Translations under genes and position numbers: made by a program
From: Hyaloscypha bicolor E
Taxonomy: Eukaryota; Ascomycota; Leotiomycetes; Helotiales; Hyaloscyphaceae
Assembly (NCBI RefSeq): GCF_002865645.1
Contig: NW_020194589.1
Span: 2,579,750 to 2,643,749, forward strand
Direction of reading: 5' to 3'
Length of the DNA: 64,000 bases
Notes under the pieces: generated by a model
The model's database searches: none
What the model was told of the DNA's origin: nothing
The model's input: the letters and a program-made list of their open reading frames with translations, nothing else
Shown: positions 46,221 to 57,751 of the stretch, piece by piece
How positions within the stretch are numbered: the stretch's first letter is position 1
Layout of the letters: each line of letters begins with the position of its first letter

Positions 46221-47381
46221 ATGAATTCCGGCAACTGGGAAGGCCACGCTTTGGGTTATACAACTGTCGAGATGCTGCTGGACGACGTATCGAAACAAAT
46301 GGCTTCATCAAATATTTCCCGGTACTCTCGAGGATCGGCAGGACAGAAGACAGGAGGAGGATCGATGAGAATCGTCAAGCCGAACAGTGCCAGCAATAGC
46401 CCAAGAGGCTCAGCAGGACTAGGAAGACGGAGGACAGTCATGACCGATGGGGCATATCGGCGGAGGCTTGCAATGATCGACCAGAATGTTGCTGCTGGAG
46501 GATATACCCCGAACGAAGGCCTTCAACTTCCTGCATATACCACTCGACCTGTCAGCTGGCATCCAAGTTCGCATCTCGCTCCCCAACCAAACTACCAAGG
46601 AGCCTATCCAGTCCCTGCACCGGAACTCAACCACCAGTTCCAGATATATGACCTTCCACCAACTCCAGCCGTATACTCGGGATATACTTCACCCTCCTCA
46701 ACTTTCTCCCCATTATCATTGCCATATACGGGATACGAACAAGCGGAGCAGCAAACTTCCTATCCCAACCAATCGAACTCATACCAGCCGAACACCAATT
46801 ATAATATCAATCAGACACCTTATCTTGAACAACCGGCACAAAATTTCGTGCCACAATCGACATCGAACGTGGATTCATCCATGTACTCCCACTTTGACTG
46901 GAACAACTTCGCAGCGAACGGGTTCGAAAATTCGTCGACAGCACCTCCAACCCCTGAGAACTTCTTACCTATACAACATCCAGAACCAACCTTTCCAGCA
47001 GAAGAGTCCATTCCATACCATCCTCTTTCAGACTCTGATGATGGCGAGGAGCTGATCGGAATGGGATTATACGACACTCCCGAACCAGCGAAAGCTCCCT
47101 CGTCAGATCCGCAGCTGGACAACTATCGAACTCTCATGATGTCACACCTTCTTGGGGCGGGTCGTCGGGTCGAACCCACTGGAAAGGGTTTGAAACTTGA
47201 GGAAACATGGAACCCACCGCCGAGCGATGATGAGGACGAAGATGACGATGACGAGCAAGACGGCGAAGGTGAATCAGATGATGAAGATACAACTGAGCAG
47301 ACTGCCAGCATTGCGACCACTACTAGTGAGCCCGCCACCACAGTGCAGACTCAAAGTTACGATCGCAGCGGGTGGCTATGA
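46221..47381 (+). CDS. Hypothetical Tyr/Pro-rich protein with acidic tail, 386 aa
   Basis: Single-exon frame with a clean ATG in a leader rich in pyrimidines. Segments in order: an ordered-looking N-terminus (MNSGNWEGHALGYTTVEMLLDDVSKQM), a Ser/Gly/Arg patch with RRRTVMTDGAYRRRLAMIDQNV, a long Tyr/Pro/Gln/Asn-rich region (about residues 95-250), then EELIGMGLYDTPEP near residue 276, DNYRTLMMSHLLG-(AG)RRVEPTGKGLKLEETWNPP (about 302-338) and an Asp/Glu run (about 340-365). Codon use and the constrained C-terminal blocks say this is a real gene. The composition (disordered centre, short conserved helices, acidic stretch) suggests a regulatory or nuclear protein, but that is inference; I do not recognise the family. 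Confidence 0.8.
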   Translation: MNSGNWEGHALGYTTVEMLLDDVSKQMASSNISRYSRGSAGQKTGGGSMRIVKPNSASNSPRGSAGLGRRRTVMTDGAYRRRLAMIDQNVAAGGYTPNEGLQLPAYTTRPVSWHPSSHLAPQPNYQGAYPVPAPELNHQFQIYDLPPTPAVYSGYTSPSSTFSPLSLPYTGYEQAEQQTSYPNQSNSYQPNTNYNINQTPYLEQPAQNFVPQSTSNVDSSMYSHFDWNNFAANGFENSSTAPPTPENFLPIQHPEPTFPAEESIPYHPLSDSDDGEELIGMGLYDTPEPAKAPSSDPQLDNYRTLMMSHLLGAGRRVEPTGKGLKLEETWNPPPSDDEDEDDDDEQDGEGESDDEDTTEQTASIATTTSEPATTVQTQSYDRSGWL

Positions 47382-47954
47382 ATTACGGACGAATGAAGAG
47401 ATGTTATTTTTACAATAGTTTAGCATGGCGTTTGGCAGACAGCATCGGGATGGATACCACTGGGACTATGGGACGGTGCATTATGTCGCCGGCGTGCGTC
47501 TCATGGCATGTCTCAGTTGAGCAAAGACTCAAAGAGTGTACTACAAATACAATGTATCAAACAACAATAAGGAAGGCACAACGGATCATGATCTCGACCA
47601 CCATTCCAATTCTGAATTATCTCACATTAATACTTCCCATGAGTATCAAGAATGACAAGCTACGCCATGTCTCGCCAAGGCCTTCTCAAGTACATTCCAA
47701 CGTTGTCTCATTCCTCTGGAATCCGATTCAGATCAGCCTCTCGTGACTGCTTTTCCTCTCTTGCATTTAAGGTTCGTCGCTTCGCCAAAGAGTCGCTTCC
47801 CGCAGAGCCTCAAGCTTGGCAGCCGCAACTGCAAATCCAACTCGTCAACACTCAATTTTCTTCACCCTATAACTCCACCACCACGTGCTCCCCGCCATCC
47901 ATTCTTTCTCTCCCACTACCCCCTATCTTTTGCTACGACATAATCCATCTAAAA
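47382..47954. other. Intergenic region and LAS1 leader
   Basis: Contains an in-frame open extension of LAS1 from ATG 47652 (101 codons), discussed under findings. Otherwise nothing recognised. Confidence 0.6.
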
Positions 47955-49155
47955 ATGGTACAATACGTCATAACGCCGTGGCGAAACCGAGCCGAGCTCC
48001 TCCAGGTCCGCCAAAAGCTGTATCCGGGAGCAGGGCGGGAGGTCAAGGAGGAGGAGAGGAGACATGCTGTGGCGAGGGTGTCAGTTTGGATGCAGAGGGG
48101 GAATTGTCCGCATTTGGTGGAGAGCACGGCGATTTTGACGGCGGCGGTGTTGAATGATGTGAGTGGGAACTCGACGTATTGTGTCAGGGCTGCGTATGCG
48201 GCGGCTTTTTGTAGGTGAGTTTAGACATGTCTCGACTGCGCTGATTTCATGGCCTTTCCCTCAAAATTTGGATGGATCTTGTTGCCTGGGGGTTATGTTA
48301 GAGTCCCCGTTGCGGTTAGCTACGGCGTCTTTTGATCATCATACCCGAGCTATTCTAGTTTGAGTAGACATCTGGCTTCTGATAAGATGTAGTGAGCCAA
48401 AACAAGTGATTTACTTGTGTTTTGTTAATTGGATATGTATTCGGACACGTTCGGAACCTCGTGGTTTGAAATTTCCATCCCTCCTCATCGGCTGATCAAG
48501 AGGAAATAGATTCGTCACCGGTCTCATGGATAGTCACCAAGACAAACGTCGGAAACTCAGCATGTACTCAATTGCGAAGACCATCGGGCTCCCAGCAACC
48601 TACGTTGAACTTCGTCATCAAGCTACTCACGAGGAGTTGCCATCACTTTCCAAACTTCGCACTGCTACCCAAAAAGCTCTGCGATGGATCTGGGAATATT
48701 ACTGGGTTCATTTGACAGCAGAAAACTCAGTAGAGAGCAATTGCAAGGCGTTCTTAAGCAAGCTAGTTGAGGAAAAGAACGAGCAAGCGAGATGGAACAT
48801 GGAGAAGACGTTGAGTAATTGGGATGAGGATCAGTTGCTGGATGCTTTGATCGAGATTCAGGGCGAAACGGATGAGACTCAAATCTTGTTGCGGGCTCTT
48901 CAAATACATCGAAGTATTGTGAATGGGACCATCAGGGATGGAGAGAACAAGGAGATGCCGTCGCAGGATATGCAAGATATGGAAATTGTGTCCGTTAGGG
49001 ATGAGATGTCGAGGATGGAAGCTGAGCTGAACAAAAAGGAGGATGTGGAGTTTGGGCTGAATGATTCGGAAATGATCGTAGACATAGATTCTGGAGCCAA
49101 AGGATGGTCGAAATGGGCAAGGCCCTGGACTCCGAAACCCATAGGTGTTGTATGA
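47955..49155 (+). CDS. LAS1: Las1-type pre-rRNA processing endoribonuclease
   Basis: Two exons, 47955-48214 and 48510-49155, split by a 295-nt intron (301 aa). The start [24 protein letters not shown] and [35 protein letters not shown] are Las1 hallmarks. After the splice, [29 protein letters not shown] leads to [14 protein letters not shown], which holds the HEPN nuclease motif RHxxTH. The C-terminus ends [14 protein letters not shown], a usual Las1 ending. Family knowledge: with the kinase Grc3 it cleaves the C2 site in ITS2 during 60S maturation in the nucleus. It is at the short end for fungal Las1, mainly because the low-complexity linker between the HEPN domain and the C-terminus is brief. 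The intron join is exact (AAAFC-RFVTG). Confidence 0.92.
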
Positions 49156-49931
49156 ATTAACATCACTTGAACATGCTGTGGAATTTATGCTTGCTTCGTG
49201 ATCTCTTGGGCAGGTTGAAGTCATGCATCACTAACAATATCACAAGCATTCTTCTCCAAGGAAATGCAATGATATGAGCTTAGGTTTCACCCTCGAGTCT
49301 CTGAGTTGAAGTAGTGAAGCTTGTGTTAAACAAAGCGCCCTGGTTTTTCTACTCAGCTTATTTCATCCGGGTCATATATACTCATATAAACTTCATCTCT
49401 AGTCGTAGACGTAAGTCTAAACACACTTGAAATATCAGCAGTGTATGTATCACTCTTATCTGATGATTTCTGCTACAGAGTATAGTTTTGAAGAAATGTG
49501 CTCTGCTGTAGTAAACAGAGCAAACGGTAAGTGTCTGGGTCCTAATGAGTTTTCTTTTGCCGTTTTTTATGCCATCCCAAAGACTTCATGCTGTTTTTGT
49601 CCGGTGAGTTGGGTTGGGCTGGAATTTTTGGAGCTCGCTAAAAAGGGGTAGTTCGAATTGGAGAGACAAATGCGAGCTCCTGTTCTACCTTTCGGTTCTC
49701 TCTTTGGACCAGAACAGTTTGAAACGAAGCCTTGGCTCACATAGGATACATCATTCAGAGGCCTGGTGCCAGAAGAGAGGGTCTTCGTTGAATCATTAAG
49801 TCAATTTAGTCCTATCAAAGACATTATGAGTTCTCGCCGTGCCGCAGCACAATATACCCTTTGCCTGATCAAGTTGTGAGATCTCAATAGCTACGAGCTC
49901 CGAAAACCCATCTCCAATCACAGTTTCAGAT
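49156..49931. other. Convergent intergenic region
   Basis: 3' space between LAS1 (+) and the sugar transporter (-). No gene seen. Confidence 0.65.
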
Positions 49932-52091
49932 TTAATTAGCAGCAGGCACCTCCTTATTCGTGACCTCAGCCCTCGGCACGTCAGCTCCAGCTGCAGAAGG
50001 GTGGTGCTCCTCGTGACTGCCATGTCTGTGAAACTTCTCCGAGTCCATCTCACCCCTCTCAATGCGTCCTGTGCGAGTATCAACATGGGTCTTCCAGGCC
50101 GGTGTACCGATGTACTTGATGCTGCCCGGCGTGGTGTCATCGAAGATCTCTTCGACTTCTTCAAGAGGCTTCTGGCTGGTCTCCGGGAAGAGGAAGAGCA
50201 CGTGGAGGAACATTGCTACACAAAAGACACCGAAGATAATGTAGACTTGCCATCTGATGTTGGCGAATGCGGGAGGCACAAAGTAGGCTAGAGCGAAGTT
50301 GAATGCCCTAGGTGAGAGGTTAGCAGTTTTTTCTAAGTACAGCCGGGGGTGTTTTGGTTACCAATTAGCGGAAGTCGAGAGAGCAACTGCCTTTCCTCGG
50401 ACACGGAGAGGGTACAGCTCTGGAGGGTAGATCCAGGAGACTGGCCCCCAAGTCGGTGCGAATGAGGCGACGAATAGGTAAGTGCATGCGATGACGGCCT
50501 TTGCAGGTGCACCAGTGATGGACATTGATTCCGCTGCAGAGGGGAACTGTTTTGGTCTTGGTTTCACACTGTAATGAGCGAACAGAGCGGCGTTGATGAA
50601 CAGCCAAGTCATCATCAGGAAAGCGCCGACTAAGAGTGTGGGACGACGACCCCAGCGATCGACGTACAAGAGAGCAGGGACGGTCATGACAACATTGATG
50701 ATGAACTGGATGGAAGAGGGAAGAAGAACGTTGCTGGATAGACCAGCCATCGTGAAGACGTAAGTGATGTAGTCTTGAAGTCCTGGTCAGCTCTGGTATT
50801 TTCAATGTTTTGTAATTTGGAAACTTACACATCATGACGTTCATGCCAGTGAGTTGTGACCTACCAAAGAATTAGCAACGTAATTATTTAGGGATGAGAG
50901 AGCTGGGAGCGACCCGGGAGCATGAAACATCCTCCCGACAGGTGAGGTAAGGAGCTCGGGATATAGGACAAAGAAATAAGTTGGTTACCAGATTTGAGTA
51001 AACACTCCAATATGAGTTCTGTTGATCATCTTCGGCTTGAACAGTTCCATGTAAGTGACGTCAGCGTTGGCACGCTCAAACTCGACGACTTCACGGATCT
51101 CTGCCATTTCCTTGGCGACGAACGGGGAGTTGACATCGCCTTTACCATGCACCAAAGTGAGGACACCAACGGCGTCTTCCCATCGATCCTTCTTGGCTAA
51201 CCATCTGGGAGATTCGGGAAGGAAGAGCATGGCAGCGAAAAGGAAGATGGCAGGAATCATTTGCAGTCCCCATGGTACTCTGAAAGCACCAGTGCCGTTC
51301 ATAAATGAACAGCCGTAAGAAATGTAGAACATGATCAAAATTCCCCAAGTAATCGCCCCTGTATGCATGTCAGTATCCACTGGAAATATCTCGCCAAAGT
51401 TTGACTAACTCACATTGCTGGCATCCAACAAGTCGACCACGCTTCGACGGAGGCGCAATCTCGGTGATGTAGACAGGCACTTGCGCCGACAAAATACCAA
51501 CCGATAGACCATTAATGAACCGGCCAGCGACCAGCATACCAATGTTCTGAGATGCGCAGACGATAATAGAGCCAATGACCCTATTTTGTCCTTTAGTGAG
51601 TGAAATTGTGACTCTATCAAAAGAACCTCACCAGATGACGGAACCGACTTGGATTGCCTGTTTTCGTCCCATGATGTCGGATACATAACCAGAGATAAGA
51701 GCACCTAGCCAAGAACCACCAGGCATAGAAGCGGTTATACCACCTATGTTTGGATCGTCAGGGGGAGACCATCTTAGGGACATATTCCAAGGGTTCTACC
51801 TTGAACACTGGCCGATGGACCTGAGCAGATCTGGTCCTTATCCCAATACAAAGGACCTTGGTTGAAGTAGCAAAGGTAAGCATTGGTGGAAATGATAGCA
51901 GACATAGAGCTGATATCAAAACCAAACAGCGATCCTCCGACTACCGCCACTGCAGCAATTCTGTCGCAAAGGTGGGAGGTCAGCAAATGGCTCGATTGAA
52001 CTGGGATTGAGGGTGTCGTCTGCCCAGTCTTGAGATAGGAGGAATTCGCTCCGAGCACTTACACGTAAACGTTGCCGACTTGATATCCCAT
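49932..52091 (-). CDS. MFS sugar transporter (hexose/high-affinity glucose type)
   Basis: Eight minus-strand exons: 52091-52063, 51960-51800, 51743-51632, 51580-51414, 51358-50989, 50860-50829, 50773-50362, 50307-49932 (552 aa). Sugar porter signatures appear in order: GGSLFGFDISSMSAII (TM1), SDIMGRKQ, AGRFINGLSVGILSAQVPVYITEIAPPSKRGRLVGCQQ, FLPESPRWL, SQLTGMNVMMYYITYVF (TM7), YVDRWGRRPTLL, WIYPPELYPLRVRGKA and FPETSQKPLEEVEEIF. Twelve membrane segments are expected. The order of motifs and the IAPPSKRGRLVG form fit fungal high-affinity glucose/hexose carriers of the Hgt/Rag4 style; substrate remains inferred. The N-terminal tail is very short. The cytosolic C-tail is His/Glu-rich (HRHGSHEEHH). 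The sixth exon is 32 nt. All phases are consistent. Confidence 0.92.
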
Positions 52092-54032
52092 TTTGAAGGT
52101 GGTTGTCAACAGTCAGTTGTGGTTTGAATGCTTCAAAATTGGGCTTCGAAGTAGACCTCAGAAGTCCCGATGATGTTGAGGAAGGAGTAAATCTCTGAGC
52201 GCGGGTTGTCTGGGTATTTTATTTAAAGTCGGCTCCAGCAAGCCCGACAAAATCCTGGCCATGCCATGGTGCTGGGATATCTCCAAGGTCACAAGTGAGG
52301 TAACGTCAAGCAACGGCCACTCCGCCGCGGCGAACACAGTTTGATGGGCAAGTGATCTCCAGCCCCAGTTCGATCTCGTTGGTTGAGGTCACGGCGTACC
52401 AAATTTAGGGCTGTCGATCCTTTGAGGGTATTCGCAGTTCAAGCGATGGTGTACGGAAAACCAGCAAGGGAGTAAACCTGGCCCTTGGAAGCATGCGAAA
52501 CAAGGATGACGAGGTGGCCGTCCAAGTCGACATCCACCAGGAGGCATCTCCTTCTTTGGCTAGCATCGGGCGATATGAGCACTAATTACATACTAGCAAG
52601 TCTAACCCGCCGCAACTTTGGAGCAGTGGCCTCTGTCAAATACGGAGTAGAACGTGTGGGGCGAGGAACAAAGTGTGATGAGGATATTCTGACAGCGGCT
52701 TGCTGCTCCAAACGCTATATTGGGAGGCTTGAAGTTGCCATAACAGTTCTCCTTGGCTTTTCCTCAAATGTAAAACAGCGACTTTGTCACTTCTCGAGGC
52801 ACAGGAGGATCGTGCTGCCCCAGGTCTTGGTGCAAAATGACGATGGCGGCGTCGTCCAAGATTTTTGTGAGCGCCACACCCATACGCCATGACCGGGGTT
52901 TTGGACAGGGGGAAGTGAGGCCGGTGCAGGCCTCCGCTCACGAGCTCTTCTTTCTCTCTTATTCTGTTTTGGCCAATAGACTCTGATATACCTGCAAGAG
53001 AGATGTAAGGTTCGGTGAGATGTGTCCCGAGCTGGTTTGGATTGGGTTTCCTAAGAGCTTCAATGAGAGCGGGCCGCTGATGACCAGGCGTTGGATCTGG
53101 GCGCAACTTGCAGTTACAGTGCCAAAAAGTCAGAAGAGGATCGAAAATTTGTCAGGAAGATTCTGCAGCTTTCCAGAAAATGATCAGCAAAAGATGATAC
53201 CCCCTCACCAAAGCTCGAGGTGGAGGATCCGTAGCAGCAGCAGGAATCGACCTAACGGCTGAGGCCAGAACACACACCTTTAAAGATGATCAGCGTGTTA
53301 TCCTTGTTATTCTTTGGCAATTCCAACCCACAAAAGGTCCGAATGCAACGTCGCCCCTCGACATCTCTCAATATCATGAGTTTTTCTGAAATTCTGATAT
53401 CGAATGGGTGGGTTATGCTTGCTTATTGTGCACTAATTATGCCAGAATTGTGAAAGGGGGGCTGGGACATGTGATGCGGGGCTCCACAACGAGACGGACG
53501 ACGTGTCTTGGATCCCAAGTCAACTTTTCGGCAGGAAAATGATTGTTTACTTTCAAGATGTTTCCCTCTCTGATGCAGATTTGAAAGTAAACATTACCGG
53601 TTTATATTCGGAAACTAATGAGGCTGTCCTAGCTGTCGGCCGCCAAGCTCACCTAAGCCATTGACCTCGCCTCGATGGTTCAAGAACAAACGCAGCCGAA
53701 GAGCGCGGCTGTGAAATTGTGAATCCTCTGGCGTCGGAACAGTTCTCAAGTCTGTTGTGAAGACTTTTGGTTTCGTTGTGGCTACTGCGCCAGGACCTCT
53801 GATAAGCCTGTGCCGCTCTCTTTTGGTGTTCGCGTTTCAGTGGTGTCACGGCCTTTCACTTCTCCATCTTTCCTTTCATGCCCCCTAACCTCACCAGCTA
53901 AGTAATTCCAAATATCCACGGAATCTTCTCTTCTTTCTTTTCTCGATCCAAAAATCCTTTCTTCCAAACAACCATCTCCAACTCCTCAACAATACTTCCC
54001 GAATCTGATCCCTCCACGGGCCAACCGCCATC
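52092..54032. other. Divergent intergenic region, 1.9 kb
   Basis: Holds the promoters of the sugar transporter (-) and the DUF7053-like gene (+). No other gene recognised. Confidence 0.6.
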
Positions 54033-54701
54033 ATGTCCTCAAGTAAGCCCAACCAACCTCTCTCAGCCAGCACATCTGACAATCACACAGTTCTTAATAC
54101 ATCTACGACCGTCGAAACCGTCACGCCCCTCGGCCCCAATATCACCATCCAACAAGCCCTCTCCCTGCTGCACTCGAACGAGAAGATGCTGGCCCTCAAC
54201 CCGATCCTCAAGTCACACAAACTCCTCCCTGAATCCTCCTCAGTCGCCTTCTTTAAGCACGTTCCAGCAGAGAATAAGCCCCCTGCAACCGGCGAATACG
54301 ATGGCGTTATCCCCGTTTACGAGATCGTTGAAGCGATGGAGAGTGGGACCGCAGAAGGAGAGGCACAGAGTGGAAGCTGGCGGGGTGGATGGGCAAGCAG
54401 GTTTATTCCGGATACGATTACGTATGAGAGTAGCATCCAAAATACACCCAGTGGGATGGTCAGCATCACGCATGCACCGATGGGTGTTCATTCTATTACT
54501 ACGTGGGTTGTTAGGGAGGCTACGGAGGAGGAAGGCAAGGGGCCGGTGCTTGAGAAGACTGGCAAGGTCACGAGCAACAGGATGTTGATGGGCTTTATCA
54601 AGACGACATTACAGGAGAGTTATGAGAAACTCTCTAGGGACTTTGTGGCGGCGTTGGATAGGGATATTGCTGGGCAGCAGGAGGTTGAGAAGATTACATA
54701 A
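54033..54701 (+). CDS. DUF7053-like fungal protein, 222 aa
   Basis: Single exon, clean ATG after a long pyrimidine-rich leader. The product runs TVETVTPLGPNITIQQALSLLHSNEKMLALNPIL and KLLPESSSVAFFKHVPAENKPPATGEYDGVIPVYEIVEAM, then WASRFIPDTITYESSIQNTPSGMVSITHAPMGVHSITTW and GKVTSNRMLMGFIKTTLQESYEKL, with a short helical tail. The mix of beta strands with one long C-terminal helix suggests an SRPBCC-like lipid- or ligand-binding fold. The sequence pattern recalls the fungal domain family DUF7053, assigned from memory of the family and not confirmed. Function is unknown. No signal peptide or membrane segment is visible. Confidence 0.75.
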   Translation: MSSSKPNQPLSASTSDNHTVLNTSTTVETVTPLGPNITIQQALSLLHSNEKMLALNPILKSHKLLPESSSVAFFKHVPAENKPPATGEYDGVIPVYEIVEAMESGTAEGEAQSGSWRGGWASRFIPDTITYESSIQNTPSGMVSITHAPMGVHSITTWVVREATEEEGKGPVLEKTGKVTSNRMLMGFIKTTLQESYEKLSRDFVAALDRDIAGQQEVEKIT

Positions 54702-56002
54702 TGTTTAGATATTGGTGCGCTGCAGTTTTGGTGGACGAGTGCTTTTGGCCTGGTGGAAGGCTTTCAGGGAAGAATGCCCTATGACACGGCGTTTTGCATT
54801 TTGAGAATAGACTTGTTTTATAGAGCACATTCCTTATTCCTATGAGTCCTGGATGTGACAAGTGTTGTCAGTTGTAAATTCATTCATCGAGTGACGAAAC
54901 AAGTGCTCCTTAACGGCCTCGCTATCGCTCCCTTCATTAGGACAAAGAGAAGCTCGAATCCACGGATTGAAACTCCTCTTTCAAATAGACTTTTCCTTGG
55001 AGGCTTGACTAATGACCCAAGCTTTCTCGTTTGCAAAGCCTCATTCAAGCCACCTCAGATAACATGAGTAGAGCCAGCCGCGAGAAAGGGTTCGTTGGCA
55101 TCGCCCCTTCCCCTTAAGTCTCTCACCCGGCCCCCTTCCACAACAACGATTGCTCCTTCCCAAAAGCCCAGGAATCTTCCAGCCCATCTCCCTCCCACGT
55201 CCCTACAATCTTCCTCTCCACCAAAGATCTCGCCACCATCCAATCCCGTCCCTCCCATGAAAATCGCCAAGGCCAATCGGCCCCTCAAAATTCTCATACT
55301 CGGTCACGCTCCCTTCCAAGGCTTTCCCTCTGTCCTCGCGAGGCGAAGAGCCTAATCCGAGCAAATAAGGCTTTTACATGTAAGAAGCTTGCAATGTGGA
55401 GACTTAAGTTCCTTTCTGATTGAAGAGCGATGGGATTTGTTACCTTTTGATGTGATTTTGGAGACTTTGGTGTCACCCCGAGTCTCGATATCCGCTACGG
55501 TTGTGCGGCCTTGTTCGACAGAATCTCTACTGCAATTCCGCCAAGGACCTCCGCATTGTCAGAACACCTCCCTCTCCTGATTGACGTCCAATTGGCCACG
55601 ACTATTGGCTTAAACTAGACATTGCACCAAGATGCCCAACTCACCTATGCTCTCCCACCGGCGATACCATAGAGACAAGATGACTTCAAACACGCTTCGA
55701 TTTATCTCCTATGGTTTTGAAGGAAAACAATATGCATATAAGCAAATCATCGCCCAAAAACAAAACAAAAAAACATTCGGGATCCCAGTAAGGCCTCAGG
55801 ATTCTCCCTAAAGATCGACATCTTCAAGCAGAAGAAATAGCCACGCTCCCAAGAATCTTCTTCAGAGTCAGCTGCTATCCCATCTTCCAATTTTGCCGCA
55901 TGCTCTCGAAAATTCCGACCGCGCTCAAATGTCCCTCGAGTTATGGAACCCTTCACTCTCTGCATCCTTAGCGGCATCACTCTGTTCTCATGCCACGTTG
56001 CT
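54702..56002. other. Convergent intergenic region, 1.3 kb
   Basis: 3' space between the DUF7053-like gene and the DUF2235 gene. Pro/Ser-rich short frames near 55.1-55.3 kb come from CT-rich sequence and are not supported. Confidence 0.6.
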
Positions 56003-57751
56003 CTAAGATTTCCTCTCCGCGCTCCTCTGCAAAAGTCTGATCTCCGTCCTTCCAAGTGTATCCTCGGGCAAGTCCCCCAACCCATCTTTCCCTTTCCAGA
56101 ATACACCCCCTGATCCTGCATAGGCATGATCGACCTCGACTTTCACGCTCGGAGCTTGCTGCAATTCGTAGTTCGTCAAAGCTGAACTTACGTACGTAGC
56201 CAATTCCTTCTTGACTTGGGAGTGTATGCCAACTTGTTCTTTCACAAGGTTGAATATCTTGCCTGTGACCGAAGTCGTAGCCAATTCTTCTATTCCCGGT
56301 CCACCGGCGTCAATCCTTACTCTCACGCATCGATGGATGCATTCGTTCGTGTCCATTAATCGTTTCATCGTTGGTTTTCCATCCTCTAAGCTTATCTGAT
56401 GATATCTTCCTGGAGTTCTGGTGATAGGTGTGACTGCTTCGGTGAAAGTAACTGCACCATCAATAATGGAAGAATCGTACAGCTTGCCAAAGCCCCATGG
56501 TCTGATAGGTTCACCAACTTTGGTATAGTATTTGTTTGCAAGATCTTGAACAAAGTTCAGATATTCGGGGTCGAAAGACAGGATTCCTCCATCCGTATCT
56601 TCTAGCTGGCTGATCATCCAGGCCAAGGAAATGTTGGAAATGCCAGCGTCTGGCCAAGAGCCACCAATGTTCGAATGGGATCCGGGAAACCAGCACTGCT
56701 TGAGTACATTGAGCTTATGTGGCTCATCCGGTTGCTCCCACAGAGTTGGCGAAAAGAGATTCCGATGCTCATCAATTGCTAGTGCGTGAAAGGCGTGCTG
56801 TACGTGCTGAGCGACCTTGGTGTTGACGAAGGAGTAGGGCTTGACATTCTCGGCGCTCCAAGGCAGAGGAATTCCCAAAGCACCTAGTCGAATCTGTTCA
56901 GCAACACTGGAGCTGAACTCTGACAATATTCCACTTACCGACCGTATCCCAGCAGCCCACTGCACGAATTGGCATTCCCCACCTCGTTAATTTTTCCTGC
57001 TCATTGTCAGCTACACGCTCTTTCCGAAATTTTCACTCTCACTTTAATCAGAGTTCCACGATACTCTGGATCCGTGAACGGAACGAACTTCCCATAGGCC
57101 GACTTAAACCACTCGCTCTCATTTCCCTTCATGTCTTGCTTCATCCAGTCCCCAAAAATACCCCAGAAATTCTCCATTCCCTTTTTGGTCAATAGTCCGA
57201 TATCAGTGATCATCGTCGCAATACATCTTGCCGTGTAAGCACCGCGTGAGAATCCTAGAATGGTAATCTCGTCAATGGGTTTCGAAGCGTCATCCAGATC
57301 TTCTTGCGTTTGTGGATCAAAGTTGTTTGCAACGAAAGCGTAAGCTTCTCGAATATGTTCAGAGATGTCGTCGCCACTGAGACCGCTCACTAGCTTGTCT
57401 TCCGCGTCGCTATCTGTACCGACCCCTCGTTGGTAGAATGCGATTTGAGGAATACCATTTTGGTCTCTGTGGTTGAGTGCTCTCACGATGCGTGTTACAT
57501 TTGTTGGGACTTGTGCAGTGGGAGGAGCGAAAGCTGTACTGTCGACTCCTGAATCACTGTTCTATTTTGGTGAGAATGTCAGACTCTGCTTTGTGAGGAG
57601 ACGCTCATGAAAAGTCTCACCATCCAAGTTCCTTGGAACTGTCAGCATCCCTTGAAGACCTTGAGATTAAGTGAAACTCACCATCGCAAGCAATCACAAA
57701 CTTCTTCCCTACTGCTCTCTTAGGCACTGTATTTTGCTGGTCTGAACTCAT
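56003..57751 (-). CDS. DUF2235 (Tle1-like) alpha/beta hydrolase
   Basis: Five minus-strand exons: 57751-57682, 57631-57621, 57561-57043, 56996-56939, 56883-56003 (512 aa). The family opening KKFVIACDGTWMNSDSG, FYQRGVGTD, the nucleophile motif GFSRGAYTAR (Ser near residue 132), GCWDTVGALGIP, the ALAIDEHRNLFSPTLW block and CWFPGSHSNIGGSW are in the order of the DUF2235/T6SS phospholipase-like catalytic domain. Fungal members usually read F-PG-H-D-GG, so the Asn in SHSNIGG replaces a common Asp. Family knowledge: predicted serine lipase or esterase; the fungal role is unknown. Exon 2 is an 11-nt micro-exon encoding the rest of G-T-W-M. The acceptor at 56997 (46-nt intron, GAGCAG) was chosen over a later CGTGCAG because only it keeps the WDTVG frame. 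The C-terminal 150 residues are not recognised. Confidence 0.88.

Noticed and set aside
55747..56127. 126-codon minus-strand frame beyond the DUF2235 stop
   Set aside because: It overlaps the 3' end of the DUF2235 gene in another frame and shows no family features.
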